Below are positions 6,025 to 6,852 of a stretch of 6,852 nucleotides of DNA, in pieces. The notes beneath the pieces are model-generated. The model was not told the origin of the DNA, ran no database searches, and saw nothing but the letters and a program-made list of their open reading frames with translations. Position numbers and translations under genes: made by a program. Numbering within the stretch: position 1 is the first letter of the stretch; each line of letters starts with the position of its first letter. The stretch is from positions 1,858,113 through 1,864,964 of the forward strand of contig CP059258.1 of NCBI GenBank assembly GCA_013693795.1, written 5' to 3'. Source of the DNA: Anaerolineae bacterium. GTDB lineage: Bacteria > Chloroflexota > Anaerolineae > SSC4 > Amarolineaceae.

Positions 6025-6449
6025 GTCGCAGCTCCCACGAAGGCCAGAAATTCACCTGGACTGACAGCTTGTACGCCGAAGCGTTCGCAGCCACGAAAGT
6101 GGCGTTTGTTGAAGGTTACGATGTAGTCGCAACCAGCCTTGACGGCCAACTCGAGAACCATGTCATCGCTCGCATCTCGCAGATAGGGCCGCCAGAGAAA
6201 GAAAACCCGATGCAACCGCGCCACGCGACAATGGTAATTCAGCACGTCGTCCACCACCTGATCGGTGATCCCCAAATCGAGAGCCAAACGGTATAGCACC
6301 TCTTCGTATTCGACAACCAAGGGCACTGATAGATTGATGTCGAATCGTCCTGTGCCGACCAATTGCAGCAGGCGATGCGCGTAGCCTCGCCGCGATCTCA
6401 GCCCGGCTACCAGCACATTGGTGTCGATTACGATCTGTGGGATTTGCAC
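6021..6449 (-). CDS. PIN-domain toxin of a type II toxin-antitoxin system (putative RNase)
   Basis: This is a metal-dependent ribonuclease of the PIN toxin family (COG1569-like), 142 residues with an unbroken frame. It contains QIVIDTNVLVAGLRS at residues 5-19 (catalytic Asp9), VVEYEEVL at 45-52 (Glu47), DASDDMVLELAVKAGCDYIV at 92-111 (Asp95 or Asp96 and Asp108) and TFNKRHF at 112-118, so the acidic centre is complete. I choose GTG 6449, not the in-frame ATG 6488. That ATG abuts the -35 hexamer TTGACA and has no ribosome site, and 6449 is exactly where the promoter would start transcription, so the message looks leaderless. Family members usually begin just before the IPxIVIDTN motif, which agrees. 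The toxin gene precedes its antitoxin and overlaps it by 4 bases. Confidence 0.9.
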   Translation of the reverse strand: MQIPQIVIDTNVLVAGLRSRRGYAHRLLQLVGTGRFDINLSVPLVVEYEEVLYRLALDLGITDQVVDDVLNYHCRVARLHRVFFLWRPYLRDASDDMVLELAVKAGCDYIVTFNKRHFRGCERFGVQAVSPGEFLAFVGAAT

Positions 6450-6455
6450 AATGGT

Positions 6456-6484
6456 ATTGTATACGCCACCAAGCCGGTTGTCAA
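6456..6484 (-). promoter_or_regulatory. Near-consensus sigma-70 promoter of the toxin-antitoxin operon
   Basis: On the minus strand TTGACA (6484-6479) is followed after 17 bases by TACAAT (6461-6456). This is a perfect -35, the optimal spacing and five of six -10 positions. Counting -7 as 6456 puts +1 at 6449, the G of the GTG start codon of the PIN toxin. Confidence 0.82.
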
Positions 6485-6486
6485 AC

Positions 6487-6615
6487 ATGATTGGCGTGTT
6501 GGGGCTCGTCTTGTGGCCGTTGGCCGAAACGATGTCGGCCTATATCGATGCCGTGCGCGTCTTGGAGAGAGCTGGCGCGATCGAGACGCTCGCCAGCACT
6601 GACTATCATACATAA
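6487..6615 (+). other. Short open frame, possible gene remnant
   Basis: From ATG 6487 the frame gives about 42 residues: a short hydrophobic lead (IGVLGLVLWPLAE), then SAYIDAVRVLERAGAIETLA and STDYHT before TAA. The second half reads like the helical end of a real protein, but there is no ribosome site and the start lies over the toxin promoter. It may be the surviving 3' end of an older gene. No family is recognised. Confidence 0.2.
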
Positions 6616-6616
6616 C

Positions 6617-6644
6617 TTGCGTTTTTGCCGGCAGGTGTTAAAAT
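6617..6644 (+). promoter_or_regulatory. Promoter of the LysM protein gene
   Basis: TG-T-TAAAAT (6636-6644) is an extended -10, and TTGCGT (6617-6622) is a partial -35 at 16 bases spacing. Transcription would begin near 6651, giving a leader of about 38 bases before the strong ribosome site and ATG 6689. Confidence 0.5.
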
Positions 6645-6688
6645 GGGCGCGCCAGGCAAAGTATTCAAATTATTTTGGGAGGTGTTCG

Positions 6689-6852
6689 ATGCCACGGCGC
6701 AGATTCGTTTTGATTGCACTGGCCATCGTCATTACTCTGTCCAATCTTATGGTTGCCCAGGCCGCCCCAGCCGAGCAGCCGATTCGCGGCAGTGAGGTCT
6801 ATCAGGAGGTACCCACACCGTCCAGCGCGGCGAAACCCTGGGCGGGATCGCG
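6689..6852 (+). CDS. Secreted LysM-domain protein, N-terminal part with one frameshift, cut by window edge
   Basis: This is an exported protein that should bind peptidoglycan or another N-acetylglucosamine polymer through LysM. ATG 6689 follows GGGAGG (6677-6682) by 6 bases. The N-terminus is a clear signal peptide: PRRRF, a hydrophobic core (VLIALAIVITLSNLMV), and AQA before AP as a likely signal peptidase I site. The start frame then reads EQPIRGSEVYQEV and loses sense. One frame over, from 6814 to the window end, it gives HTVQRGETLGGIA, the start of a LysM domain. The break is near 6805-6813 and fits one missing base. The rest of the protein, and any catalytic domain, lies beyond the right edge. 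Confidence 0.82.
   Translation, partial: MPRRRFVLIALAIVITLSNLMVAQAAPAEQPIRGSEVYQEVPTPSSAAKPWAGS

Noticed and set aside
6447..6488. ATG 6488 as the PIN toxin start
   Set aside because: It directly abuts the TTGACA hexamer of the operon promoter, lacks a ribosome site, and adds 13 residues not typical of the family.

Overview
The window looks like a piece of a GC-rich genome from an uncultured Chloroflexota-like bacterium (Anaerolineae or Caldilineae type). This is inferred from the style of the proteins (MacB/LolD-type ABC ATPase next to a Yip1-family membrane protein, an XRE/NB-ARC/TPR giant, a PIN/ribbon-helix-helix pair, a LysM exoprotein). No ribosomal or other marker gene is present, so the assignment is tentative. 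No tRNA, rRNA, CRISPR array or recognisable transposase was seen.

Layout. 1-1009 (minus strand) is an operon end: a Yip1-family membrane protein followed, through a GTGA stop/start overlap, by an ABC ATPase that runs off the left edge. 1010-1457 is intergenic and holds two copies of an AAACCCGGTTT motif and a perfect 16-bp inverted repeat. 1458-1889 (plus) is a two-gene unit: a small unknown protein and, overlapping it by 8 bp, the truncated N-terminus of what looks like an AbiEii/MNT-type nucleotidyltransferase. 1890-2235 has no firm gene. 2236-2467 (minus) is a small basic protein of unknown function. It is divergent from the dominant gene of the window, 2600-5566 (plus), a STAND ATPase of about 990 residues built as XRE helix-turn-helix, NB-ARC and TPR tail. 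A dyad that could be its operator lies in the divergent gap. 5809-6449 (minus) is a type II toxin-antitoxin pair in toxin-first order, convergent with the STAND gene. The PIN toxin has a near-consensus promoter and appears to be leaderless with a GTG start. 6689-6852 (plus) is the start of a secreted LysM protein.

The overriding quality issue is reading-frame breakage. Conserved protein sequence has to be followed through about 22 frame changes in the STAND gene, at least four in the Yip1 gene, and one or two each in five other genes. Breaks are densest in very GC-rich sequence. Several unrelated genes are hit while motifs stay intact, so uncorrected sequencing indels are the simplest explanation, although true decay cannot be excluded. 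A tandem TPR duplication inside the STAND gene gives an internal check: two nearly identical copies are 119 and 120 bases long, which pinpoints one single-base loss.

Taken together, 1458-6449 carries a nucleotidyltransferase remnant, a STAND ATPase and a toxin-antitoxin pair. This is the kind of content found in small defence or regulatory islands, flanked by ordinary transport and cell-envelope genes. Most novel-looking are the STAND gene with its divergent small partner and candidate operator, its abrupt base-composition switch near 4557, and the leaderless PIN toxin.
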